From an uncultured Clostridia bacterium (lineage in GTDB: Bacteria > Bacillota > Clostridia > TANB77 > CAG-508), in assembly GCA_944391015.1 (NCBI GenBank), contig CALXRZ010000008.1:1-41175 (forward strand): a DNA stretch of 41,175 nt, written 5' to 3'. Below are positions 1-8,203 of this stretch, piece after piece. Each line of letters starts with the position of its first letter. The first letter of the stretch is position 1. The position numbers and the translations under genes are program-made. The notes beneath the pieces were generated by a model that was not told the origin of the DNA, ran no database searches, and saw nothing but the letters and a program-made list of their open reading frames with translations.

Positions 1-28
1 ACATAAAAATTCCCCCAATCCTTTATTT

Positions 29-182
29 GAAGTTACTCTACATAGATTTCTATACCATAATTATTATATGTTAGAGTGGGTTTCTAAAAAAAGTATGAAA
101 ATATGGAATGGAGAGTACTTTGAATTAGAAATTTACTCTAACATACAGTAGATATTTAAGGACATCTATTTAAAGTAACTTC
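29..182. repeat. MITE-like palindromic element, short form
   Basis: The ends are inverted repeats (GAAGTTACT at 29-37, AGTAACTTC at 174-182). Inside is a second inverted pair (GTTAGAGT near 75, ACTCTAAC near 134-141). About 48 bases at 70-117 match, inverted, the right part of the larger element at 12611-12868, so this looks like an internal-deletion derivative of the same inner family. It abuts the stop codon of the flippase gene and could also act in 3' end formation. It encodes no protein. Confidence 0.6.
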
Positions 183-1865
183 TCACCTTAAAGGCTCTTT
201 TTGCTCTTTATAAATTCTAAGTTTAACAAGTATACTATATATTTTTGTTCCATAAGGAATCATCATTATATCTTCTTTTGAAAGTGTTTTGGTAAATAAT
301 ATTAGTAACACATATGATATTGCTCCTAAGCAAATTGCAAGTAATGTGCTTATTGTGTTGCCAAGGAACATATTCATAATGTTGTACCCCATATGCACTA
401 TTACTCCCATTCCTATTGCTGAAATAACTGGTTTTAATATGTGTGTCCTTAGTTTTATATGCATATTTACGTGGTTATTTAATACTCTGTAACAAATTAT
501 AAATACTATTACCTGATATACAAATGAACTTATTGATGCACCATATATGTTTATATTTGGATTGCTTATTAAAATCATATTTAGTATGAATTTTATTGCT
601 GCTCCAAGTCCTGCTGCTATTGCCGGTATCTTAGATTGGTTTACCCCGTACAAACCTCCTGTCATTGTTTGTGAAAGTGCAGTTAGTATCATAGATACTG
701 AAGCAATTTGGAATACCCCTGCCCCATCAGATGCAGTTGGATAAATCATACTTAGTATTGGTTGTGCAAGTGCTATAAAGCCTATTGCACAAGGTAGCAC
801 AATTATTAGTGAAGCAAAGAATGAAAATGATAATCTTCTTGATGCCGTTTGATTATCTTTTTTTGCTAAGGCTTCTGAAATTGCTGGCACTAGTGCAGTT
901 GAGAATGCTAAGTTTATTGCAAGTGGAAAGCTTACTAAGGTGTCTACCTTTGACAGTATTCCTGTTGCAGACATAGCTATTTGCTCCAATGCCTCTTTTG
1001 AACTTTCTACTCCACTATATGCTATTTGCATACAGTTACTTACTGTTGCCGTGTCAATAACGCCACTAATTACTGAAATTAGTGAGCTTACAGTAATTGG
1101 AATTGATATTCCAAGAATTGTTTTTAGTAATTGTTTGTTTGATTTATTTTTTTCTGGGCTCTCTATAGATTTGCTTGTGTCAAGTTTACGCTTTTTGTAG
1201 TAAATGAAGAGATATACAAATGTAAGCACTATTGCAAATGTAGTTGACAGATTTCCTGCTGCTGCCATTATGTATGTATCTTTTCCTATACAAGCATATA
1301 CGAATGTAATTGATAGTACGCAGTTCAAAAACTGTTCTAAAGTTTGAGATACACTTGTTGGCTTCATATTCTGCTGTCCAGAGAAATATCCTCTTAAAAC
1401 TGCTGACATTGCTACAAACACTATCGCTGGAGCTAGTACTTTCATTACATATTCTACATCTGGTACGTTTAATATGTTTGTTGCTATAAAATTTGAGCCA
1501 AAGAATAGCCCTATTGATAGCACTAATCCTAAGGTTGTAAAAAATCTAAATGCAACTTTAAAAATTCTTTGTGCACCTTTGGTATCTCCTATTGCAATTC
1601 TTTCTGATACAAGCTTTGATATTACACTTGGAATTCCTATTGAAGATAGTGTTAGTAATAACGAATATATTTGATACCCTGCAGAATAATAGCCAAGTCC
1701 TGCATCTCCAAAGCCCTCTATGTTTGTTATTACTAACTTATATATTAAACCTAATACTTTTATTAAGAGTTGCGAACAAATTAAAATTACAACATTTTTC
1801 ATAAAAGAATTAGCTGTTTTCTTAAATCTTTTGCCCTTCAATTTTTTCTCCTTATTTTTTAGCAA
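183..1865 (-). CDS. SpoVB/MurJ-like polysaccharide (lipid-linked) flippase
   Basis: A 560-residue integral membrane protein with about 14 hydrophobic segments, the size and layout of the MVF/MATE-like polysaccharide export family (SpoVB, MurJ, Wzx). Members flip undecaprenyl-linked wall or capsule precursors across the membrane. The signature stretches GFGDAGLGYYSAGYQIY near residue 55 and RGYFSGQQNMKPTS near residue 160 recur almost unchanged in the second flippase at 4309-5943, so the two are paralogs. The N-terminus is basic (KNKEKKLKGKRFKK) before the first helix. It is the last gene of a minus-strand group flippase / ATP-grasp / ATP-grasp / flippase. Family assignment is secure; the exact lipid cargo is unknown. 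Confidence 0.9.
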   Translation of the reverse strand: MLKNKEKKLKGKRFKKTANSFMKNVVILICSQLLIKVLGLIYKLVITNIEGFGDAGLGYYSAGYQIYSLLLTLSSIGIPSVISKLVSERIAIGDTKGAQRIFKVAFRFFTTLGLVLSIGLFFGSNFIATNILNVPDVEYVMKVLAPAIVFVAMSAVLRGYFSGQQNMKPTSVSQTLEQFLNCVLSITFVYACIGKDTYIMAAAGNLSTTFAIVLTFVYLFIYYKKRKLDTSKSIESPEKNKSNKQLLKTILGISIPITVSSLISVISGVIDTATVSNCMQIAYSGVESSKEALEQIAMSATGILSKVDTLVSFPLAINLAFSTALVPAISEALAKKDNQTASRRLSFSFFASLIIVLPCAIGFIALAQPILSMIYPTASDGAGVFQIASVSMILTALSQTMTGGLYGVNQSKIPAIAAGLGAAIKFILNMILISNPNINIYGASISSFVYQVIVFIICYRVLNNHVNMHIKLRTHILKPVISAIGMGVIVHMGYNIMNMFLGNTISTLLAICLGAISYVLLILFTKTLSKEDIMMIPYGTKIYSILVKLRIYKEQKEPLR

Positions 1866-2025
1866 ATTAGAATGATTAAAATATAAAGTAGTACAGTATT
1901 GTAAAAAAATATTTCCAAATTATATTTACAACTATATTTACAAATATAATTATTATTTTATATTTCATATTTTCAATTTTTTTACAATTTTAGCCCGGCT
2001 CCTTTTGTAAATTGTTAACATATTT

Positions 2026-3072
2026 TTATATGTTGAACTTTGGCATCATACCTATTTTATTTGGTGTATGCTCTGGCAATTGGTATATATCGTGTCCTGG
2101 AAATTCATTTCCTTCCACAAATATTGGTCCATTTGGTGTAAAACAAACATCCCAGCCAATATAACCCATTTGAGGGACTATTTTTGAAGCTTCTTTACAC
2201 ATTGCTATTGCTTTGTCCCAATCTGGAAATTTGAATCCTTTAATTTTTGTGCCAGTTTGTGGGTGTGTTTCATATAAATTTTTATTTTTGTCAATAGCTT
2301 TGTCCATTACTTCGCCGGTTACTTCGTTTACTGGTGCAACCATACCACCACTATTGAAGTTATCTACACATTTGCCATTTCCAATTCTAAAATATGCACA
2401 GATTACGTGTGGCACATTATCTTTTAGTATTGTTACTACTCTAACTGTGTTTATTGCACCAGAATATATTTTGTTTACCTCTGGATGTTGTTTAATTACT
2501 TCTTCTAGCTCGAAATTATTGTTTCCTTCTGTTAGCTTATTGTATAGTCTCTCATATACATCAGTTTGTGTTTCTTCTTTTAGAGCTTTTTCAAAGTTTT
2601 CGCTTCCATACTTTTCTTCACCAATATTTACCTTTACAATTCCGTGTCCACAACCACCGTCAACAGGCTTTGCCATAAATTCGTTATGTTTTTTCATAAA
2701 GGCAATTACATCTTCTTTTGGTGAGCCATTAACTTTTATCCAATCTCTTTTTATGTAATCCTTGAATAATGTGTTAAATTCATCTTTATTTTCAAATAAA
2801 TGAAAATAATCTTTATTGTTATATTTACTAACTATTGCATTATTTCGACCTCTTGTTATATACGTATCACGTTGCTCTGGTGTGAGGTTATACATTTCAA
2901 ATAAGTCATAATCCATATAACCTGCCCCGTATTTTCTAGCACACTTAAACATATCGTATAATAAATATATTTTTGATTTTCCTGTTTTTTTATGGATAGA
3001 ATCTATTTTGTCAAACATAGCTTTTTTATCCATTGTTTTAATTCTTTTTAAAAGATACCCAATCTTTCCCAA
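2026..3072 (-). CDS. ATP-grasp protein (sugar-transfer-associated type), paralog 1
   Basis: A protein of about 348 residues resembling the ATP-grasp family often found near polysaccharide genes (ATPgrasp_ST type). A glycine-rich nucleotide loop KPVDGGCGHG lies in the middle, and the C-terminal part carries GYIGWDVCFTPNGPIFVEGN followed by FPG, the expected metal- and ATP-binding strand. I place the start at a TTG (3070-3072) rather than an ATG 27 bases upstream. An AAAGGAAG ribosome-binding site lies just before this TTG, and the protein then begins GKIGYLLKRI, aligning with MGKLKYLFKRI of the neighbouring paralog. It presumably ligates an acid to an amine or sugar during envelope polymer synthesis; substrate unknown. 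Confidence 0.82.
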   Translation of the reverse strand: MGKIGYLLKRIKTMDKKAMFDKIDSIHKKTGKSKIYLLYDMFKCARKYGAGYMDYDLFEMYNLTPEQRDTYITRGRNNAIVSKYNNKDYFHLFENKDEFNTLFKDYIKRDWIKVNGSPKEDVIAFMKKHNEFMAKPVDGGCGHGIVKVNIGEEKYGSENFEKALKEETQTDVYERLYNKLTEGNNNFELEEVIKQHPEVNKIYSGAINTVRVVTILKDNVPHVICAYFRIGNGKCVDNFNSGGMVAPVNEVTGEVMDKAIDKNKNLYETHPQTGTKIKGFKFPDWDKAIAMCKEASKIVPQMGYIGWDVCFTPNGPIFVEGNEFPGHDIYQLPEHTPNKIGMMPKFNI

Positions 3073-3206
3073 TTTTTTCTTCCTTTCTGGTATGAGCAAA
3101 ACCGTTCACACTCTCTTTTTATGCACAACAAGATAATTTTTTGCATTTCCATATTATGTGCAAAGCTATTGCAATATGAGCGAAAGTGAGTATTCTTTTA
3201 CTCACA

Positions 3207-4214
3207 TTAGAAAATATGCATAATTTCATTATACTTTGGAATTAGTCCTACCTTATCTTTTTCTTTTGTCAAGCTTGGCTTAACCTGAAATACCCCTGGG
3301 AAACAGTTGCCTTCAATTAGTATTGGCTCATTTTCTCCTATTGCTACATCCCATCCAACATAACCAATTTCAGGAACTACCTTTGCTGCTTCTTTTACTA
3401 AATCAACTGCTTCTTTAAACATTGGCACTTTAAAGCCTACTATTGGACATTTTGTTGCAGGATGTTCGGCATAAATGTTGTCAAGCCTGTCTATTGCTTC
3501 TACATAAACATAGCCATTTTCGTCAAGATATGTGTACATTCCTCCACTAGAAAAATTATCCACAACTCCACCGTTTCCGATTTTTAGAATTGCTTGAAGA
3601 AAGTATGCTTTTCCATCTTTATAGAATGTAAACATTCTTAACGAGTTTACAGATTTAGGGTATAGCTTATTTAATTCTTTGTTTTGAACTATACATTGCT
3701 CTACAATAGTTTGGTTATTATCAATTAACTTATTGTATAATTTTTCACAATCTTCTTTGCTAGTGTATTCAATTTTTTCTACACCTTTACCACCTTCTCC
3801 ATCAACAGGTTTTACTATAACCTGTTTGTTTTCTGCTAAGAAATTAGTAAATTCAGCCTTATTATTGCCATCTAAAACCATCCATTTTCTTTTTAAAAAT
3901 GGGTTAAACTGCCTATAAAATTCATCTTTATTGTCAAAAATATGAAACTTAGATTTTTCATTAAATTGCTTTATAATTTCATTATTTTTTCCTCTAGTTA
4001 AGTAGGTTTTTCTTTGCTCCTTATTCAAATTATAAAACTCAAATTCTTGGTAGTCATAGTAACCTGCTTGATATTTAAAACCACATTTACACATATCAAA
4101 TAATATTAGTATGTAGTTTTTATTTATCTTTTTACCTATATTTTTTGCAATTTTTATCATATTTTTATAATCCATTTGAATTATACGTTTAAATAAATAT
4201 TTTAGCTTTCCCAT
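3207..4214 (-). CDS. ATP-grasp protein (sugar-transfer-associated type), paralog 2
   Basis: A 335-residue ATP-grasp protein paralogous to the gene at 2026-3072. Shared blocks include the start (GKLKYLFKRI), the AGYYDYQEFEFYNLN-like segment near residue 55, KPVDGEGGKG as nucleotide loop, NFSSGGMYTY, and EIGYVGWDVAI followed by EGNCFPG near the C-terminus. A ribosome-binding site (GGAGAAAT) precedes the ATG. Lying between a second ATP-grasp gene and a flippase on the same strand, it probably modifies a lipid-linked or wall polymer. Divergence between the paralogs suggests different acceptors, but no substrate can be named from sequence. Confidence 0.85.
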   Translation of the reverse strand: MGKLKYLFKRIIQMDYKNMIKIAKNIGKKINKNYILILFDMCKCGFKYQAGYYDYQEFEFYNLNKEQRKTYLTRGKNNEIIKQFNEKSKFHIFDNKDEFYRQFNPFLKRKWMVLDGNNKAEFTNFLAENKQVIVKPVDGEGGKGVEKIEYTSKEDCEKLYNKLIDNNQTIVEQCIVQNKELNKLYPKSVNSLRMFTFYKDGKAYFLQAILKIGNGGVVDNFSSGGMYTYLDENGYVYVEAIDRLDNIYAEHPATKCPIVGFKVPMFKEAVDLVKEAAKVVPEIGYVGWDVAIGENEPILIEGNCFPGVFQVKPSLTKEKDKVGLIPKYNEIMHIF

Positions 4215-4308
4215 TTCATTTCTCCATTTTATTTAAGTTACCTTAAAAATAACTTAAATTTTTTTATTTTGATAGCCTAGAGTTTAAAAGCACAAACGCT
4301 TTTAAATT

Positions 4309-5943
4309 CTAGTTCATATTTAATTTTTCTAATAGTTTGCTTCCAAAAGGAATCATCATTATTTCTTCTTTTGTAAGTATTTTTAATACAAATATTAGTA
4401 TTACATATATTATAGCTCCAGATAGTATTGATAAAATTGTTGAAATATTAGCTGATATAATCATATTAAGTCCCATATTTATAAAGTAAACTGCAACTCC
4501 CATAATTATACCTGCAATAAGTGGTTTTAGTATGTATCTTACTTTAGGTATATGCATTTTTAGTGCTCTATTTATTGCTTTATAACATATTGTAAATGCA
4601 ATTACTTGGCATACTATAGAGCTAATTGGTGCTCCAATTATGTTTATGTTTGGATTACTTACAAGAATAATGTTTAAAATCAGTTTAATTATTGCGCCAA
4701 TAGCCAATGCTACAGCTGGAACCAATGGCTTATTTAAACCATATAATCCACCATTTATCGTTTGGCTTAATGCAACAAATATCATCGCAATAGACGATAG
4801 TTTAAGCACTATGCCTCCATCTGGTGCGTTTGGATAAATTAAATTTAGTATTTGGTCTGATAGGCATATATAACCTATCGCACAAGGTATTATGATTATT
4901 ATTGATGCTAAAATTGAAAAAGACAATCTTTTTGCTGCTTGCTTTTTTTCTTTTTTAGCTATAGATTCTGATATAGCAGGAACTAATGCAGTAGAAAATG
5001 CTAAGTTTACTGCTATTGGTAAGTTAGTTAAGTTATCTACTTTAGATAGTATACCCGTTTTTTCCATAGCTATTTGTTCTAATGCTTCTTTTCCTCCTGT
5101 AACTAACCCCTCAAATGCTTGTTGTATGCAGTTGCTAACCGTTGTTGTGTCTATTACAGAGCTTATTACAGAAATTACAGAACCTACAGTTATAGGTATT
5201 GATAATGCCAATATTGTTTTTATTAGTTCTTTGTTTGATTGTCTATCTTCAGGTGAAATTTCTTGATTTTTGTAAACTTTAATTCTATTCTTTTTGTAAT
5301 ATGTTGTTAAGTACAAAAAAGTTATGATTATACTTAATGTGGTTGATAAATTTCCTCCTGCTGCCATTATGTATGGCTCTTTTCCAACTAAAGCATATAC
5401 AAATACAATAGATAGTACACAATTTAAAAATTGTTCTAATACTTGTGTAACGCTAGTTGGCTTCATATTTTGCTGTCCAGAGAAATACCCTCTAAATACT
5501 GCCGACATTGCTACAAACACTATCGCAGGTGCAAGTACCCTAAGTACATATGCTACATCCGGAACATTTAATATGTTCGTCGCAATAAAATCTGCTCCAA
5601 AAAACAAAGTTACAGAGAAAAATAAACCAATTCCTGTAAATAATTTTAATGCTGTTTTAAATATACGTTGTGCACCATAATTGTTTCCAACTGCTAGTCT
5701 TTCTGAAATTAGCTTTGATATAACACTTGGTATTCCTATAGAGCATAGCGTAAGCAATAGCGCATATATTTGATACCCTGCAGAATAATATCCAAGCCCT
5801 GCATCTCCAAAACCTTCTACATTTGTTATAACCAATCTATATACTAGTCCTAAAACTTTTACCAAAATTTCCGAAAGCATTAGAAGTAGTACATTTTTCA
5901 TAAAGGAAAACCCTTTATTCTTTTTTGCCGTTGTTTCTTCCAT
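4309..5943 (-). CDS. SpoVB/MurJ-like polysaccharide flippase, second copy
   Basis: A 544-residue polytopic membrane protein of the same family as 183-1865 and collinear with it throughout. Both contain GFGDAGLGYYSAGYQIY, the RGYFSGQQNMKPTS motif and a C-terminal EEIMMIPFG-like or EDIMMIPYG-like tail, so a tandem duplication that then diverged is likely. It is the promoter-proximal gene of the four-gene minus-strand group and starts about 40 bases after the glyS stop, so it may read through from glyS. The family flips undecaprenyl-linked precursors; two copies plus two ATP-grasp proteins suggest parallel export of two related polymers (inference). Confidence 0.9.
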   Translation of the reverse strand: MEETTAKKNKGFSFMKNVLLLMLSEILVKVLGLVYRLVITNVEGFGDAGLGYYSAGYQIYALLLTLCSIGIPSVISKLISERLAVGNNYGAQRIFKTALKLFTGIGLFFSVTLFFGADFIATNILNVPDVAYVLRVLAPAIVFVAMSAVFRGYFSGQQNMKPTSVTQVLEQFLNCVLSIVFVYALVGKEPYIMAAGGNLSTTLSIIITFLYLTTYYKKNRIKVYKNQEISPEDRQSNKELIKTILALSIPITVGSVISVISSVIDTTTVSNCIQQAFEGLVTGGKEALEQIAMEKTGILSKVDNLTNLPIAVNLAFSTALVPAISESIAKKEKKQAAKRLSFSILASIIIIIPCAIGYICLSDQILNLIYPNAPDGGIVLKLSSIAMIFVALSQTINGGLYGLNKPLVPAVALAIGAIIKLILNIILVSNPNINIIGAPISSIVCQVIAFTICYKAINRALKMHIPKVRYILKPLIAGIIMGVAVYFINMGLNMIISANISTILSILSGAIIYVILIFVLKILTKEEIMMIPFGSKLLEKLNMN

Positions 5944-5982
5944 TATCTACTCCTTTTATTTTTCGCACGTAAGTCAACATAA

Positions 5983-7371
5983 CTAGAATTCTATTTTTTC
6001 TTCTAACCAATTTTCTAATTCGTCTATTTTTACACGTACTTGTTCCATTGTATCTCTATCTCTTATTGTTACACAGTTATCCTCTAATGTGTCGAAATCT
6101 ATGGTTACACAATATGGTGTACCTATTTCATCTTCTCTTCTATATCTTTTTCCAATGCTTCCTGCTTCATCATAATCACACATAAATTTCTTAGATAGCT
6201 TGCTATACACTTCTTCTGCTTTTTCACTTAATTTTTTAGATAGTGGCAATACTGCAACTTTATATGGTGCTAAGGCAGGATGCAAATGTAGTACTGTTCT
6301 TACATCTCCCTCTGCAATTTCTTCTTCATCATAAGCGTTGCATAAGAATGCTAAAGCTACTCTGTCACATCCAAGTGATGGCTCAATACAGTAAGGAACA
6401 TACTTTTCGTTTGTTTCAGGGTCTAAGTAAGCCATATCCTCTTTTGAATGTTCTTGATGCTTCTTTAAATCATAATCAGTTCTATCAGCAACACCCCAAA
6501 GTTCTCCCCAACCAAATGGGAATGCATATTCTATATCAGTTGTTGCTTTGCTATAGAATACAAGCTCTTCTTTTGAGTGGTCTCTTAAACGTATATTTTC
6601 TTTTTTCATTTCTAAGCTTAAAAGCCAGTTTTCACAATAGTCTTTCCAATATTTGAACCATTCTAAGTCAGTTCCTGGCTTACAGAAAAATTCAAGTTCC
6701 ATTTGTTCAAACTCACGTGTTCTAAACGTAAAGTTTCCTGGTGTAATTTCATTTCTAAATGCCTTTCCTATTTGACCAATTCCCATTGGCAACTTTCTTC
6801 TTGTTGTACGAAGTACATTTTTAAAGTTAACAAATATACCTTGTGCAGTTTCTGGTCTTAAATATATTTCTGATTTACTATCTTCTGTAACTCCTTGGAA
6901 AGTTTTGAACATTAAGTTGAATTTACGAATATCTGTAAAATTTTCTTTTCCACAATTAGGGCAAGCAATATGATGCTCTTTTATAAAGTTAATCATTTGC
7001 TCATCGCTCATACCATCTGCAATCATATCATTTCCTTGCTCGTGTGCCCATTCTTCAATCAATTTATCTGCTCTATGTCTAGTTTTGCACTCTTTACAAT
7101 CTATAAGTGGGTCAGAAAATCCTCCTACGTGTCCAGAAGCTACCCATACCTCAGGATTCATTAGTATTGCTGCATCTAATCCAACATTGTATTTGCTTTC
7201 TTGCACAAACTTTTTCATCCACGCCTTTTTTATGTTATTTTTTAGTTCAACACCTAGAGGACCATAATCCCAAGTATTTGCTAAACCTCCATATATTTCA
7301 GAGCCTGGATACACATATCCTCTATTTTTGCAAAGACTCACTATTTTATCCATTGTCAATTTTTCTTTCAT
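5983..7371 (-). CDS. glyS: glycyl-tRNA synthetase, single-chain dimeric type
   Basis: A class II aminoacyl-tRNA synthetase of 462 residues, the size of the alpha2 GlyRS (not the alpha/beta tetramer). It charges tRNA-Gly. The N-terminus has [20 protein letters not shown]; motif 2 appears as [21 protein letters not shown]; motif 3 as EPSLGCDR near residue 330. Two Cys pairs (CKEC near residue 87, CPNC near 137) match the zinc-binding insert of this type. The C-terminal anticodon-binding domain begins around [13 protein letters not shown]. Its own promoter and a leader hairpin lie upstream; I see no T-box. Confidence 0.97.
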   Translation of the reverse strand: MKEKLTMDKIVSLCKNRGYVYPGSEIYGGLANTWDYGPLGVELKNNIKKAWMKKFVQESKYNVGLDAAILMNPEVWVASGHVGGFSDPLIDCKECKTRHRADKLIEEWAHEQGNDMIADGMSDEQMINFIKEHHIACPNCGKENFTDIRKFNLMFKTFQGVTEDSKSEIYLRPETAQGIFVNFKNVLRTTRRKLPMGIGQIGKAFRNEITPGNFTFRTREFEQMELEFFCKPGTDLEWFKYWKDYCENWLLSLEMKKENIRLRDHSKEELVFYSKATTDIEYAFPFGWGELWGVADRTDYDLKKHQEHSKEDMAYLDPETNEKYVPYCIEPSLGCDRVALAFLCNAYDEEEIAEGDVRTVLHLHPALAPYKVAVLPLSKKLSEKAEEVYSKLSKKFMCDYDEAGSIGKRYRREDEIGTPYCVTIDFDTLEDNCVTIRDRDTMEQVRVKIDELENWLEEKIEF

Positions 7372-7392
7372 AAAAATATCTTCCTTTCTATA

Positions 7393-7423
7393 GTGGACAA
7401 AAGGGACACTCCTTTTTGTCCAC
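7393..7423 (-). promoter_or_regulatory. leader hairpin upstream of glyS
   Basis: A near-perfect 10-bp stem (GTGGACAAAA pairing with TTTTGTCCAC) around an approximately 11-base loop lies in the 5' leader of glyS, about 20 bases before its start codon and just upstream of the AAAGGAAG ribosome-binding site. T-box features (the TGGNACC bulge and specifier stem) are absent. It could affect mRNA stability or translation, or be a remnant of a dispersed palindromic repeat. Confidence 0.5.
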
Positions 7424-7480
7424 GTTAGGGAAATTTAGGAGAGGTCTCTTTTATATTTCAAATTAGTTTTTCATTTTTAA

Positions 7481-7509
7481 ATTTTATCAATATACAGTAT
7501 AAAAGTCAA
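7481..7509 (-). promoter_or_regulatory. sigma-A-type promoter of glyS
   Basis: Reading the minus strand, a TTGACT -35 box and a TAAAAT -10 box are separated by exactly 17 bp, about 110 bp upstream of the glyS start. No other gene uses this orientation nearby. Confidence 0.7.
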
Positions 7510-7537
7510 GATTTTTGCAAGAATTAGGCAATTATTG

Positions 7538-7804
7538 GTTACTTGATAATGGTTTTGTGGAGATTTAGTTTTTTACCGTAGGTAATATGTATATTTAGAG
7601 AATTTTTGTAGTGACGCGTAAGCGACCAAACGAGCTTCTTTGAAGCGAGTGCGATTTGGAGCATCTTTCCTGCGATAAAAAGAAAATTTATTTTTCTTTT
7701 TATCATAAGAGAGGTGCGACACCAAGGAACAAAAAAATTTGATAAATATACATATTACCTAGGCTTCGTTTCATATTATCCTATAAAAAACATTATCAAG
7801 TAAT
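7538..7804. mobile_element. nested MITE-like element, copy 1
   Basis: The outer element has inverted ends GTTACTTGATAATG (7538) and CATTATCAAGTAAT (ends 7804). An inner element at about 7581-7759 has its own inverted ends (GGTAATATGTATATTTA and TAAATATACATATTACC) and is flanked by TA on both sides, as expected for an IS630/mariner-type insertion. The inner core is almost identical to the copy at 36214-36391 and contains an internal palindrome (AAAAAGAAAA with TTTTCTTTTT). No transposase is encoded, so movement would have to be in trans. Confidence 0.75.
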
Positions 7805-7820
7805 AATTATTGAACAAAAG

Positions 7821-8000
7821 TTATCCACAGACAAAAATCTACCTTTTTATACTTAAGTCACTTTTTTTATTTATATTACGACATTATGTTACTATTTTAT
7901 TGCAATTTTTTACCAATTAGTTGTCCACAGGTATGTGGATAATGTGGATAACTCTGTGAATAACTATAAATAGCGGATTGTTTTTTGTAAGTTATCCACA
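7821..8000. promoter_or_regulatory. DnaA-box cluster
   Basis: Six DnaA-type boxes lie within 180 bp. TTATCCACA occurs on the plus strand at 7821-7829 and 7992-8000. The minus strand has TTATCCACA at 7934-7942 and 7943-7951, and TTATTCACA at 7955-7963. A one-mismatch box TTGTCCACA is at 7921-7929. Five match TTATNCACA perfectly. A very AT-rich stretch lies between the first and second boxes. The cluster sits between glyS and polC. Both neighbours run on the minus strand, so there is no strand switch typical of an origin, and dnaA/dnaN are not adjacent. A DnaA-titrating or regulatory cluster is more likely than oriC. Confidence 0.8.
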
Positions 8001-8113
8001 TTTATATTTGAAATATTTTATGGTAACTTGTTTTTTTTATTTTTTTGAATTTAATATAGGTATTATGTAATTTTGTGTCGCTTTATATGTGTAAGGGTGG
8101 ACTTTAGAGTTAC

Positions 8114-8146
8114 AAAAAAAGCAGTGTTATTTTCAACTGCTTTTTT
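8114..8146 (-). terminator. intrinsic terminator of polC (possibly bidirectional)
   Basis: GCAGT and ACTGC form a short stem around a loop of about 10 bases, flanked by A-runs on one side and T-runs on the other, so it could work in both directions. It lies about 60 bases after the polC stop. Confidence 0.65.
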
Positions 8147-8180
8147 CTATTCTATATTTATTCATAATTTTCTTTACTCT

Positions 8181-8203
8181 GAACCTGTCCCAAAAAGTGC
8201 CAT
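8181..8203. repeat. dispersed REP-like sequence (GTCCC/GTGCCA type)
   Basis: The string starting GAACCTGTCCC and running into AGTGCCA matches, inverted and with one mismatch over 22 bases, the sequence at 31666-31687. A related version occurs at 16161-16190. These are short intergenic repeats near gene ends. Confidence 0.5.

Noticed and set aside
7372-7537. T-box riboswitch upstream of glyS
   Set aside because: The T-box sequence and specifier stem are missing; only a simple hairpin is present.
7821-8000. Calling the DnaA-box cluster the chromosomal origin
   Set aside because: Genes on both sides run on the same strand and dnaA/dnaN are not adjacent, so I kept it as a DnaA-box cluster only.
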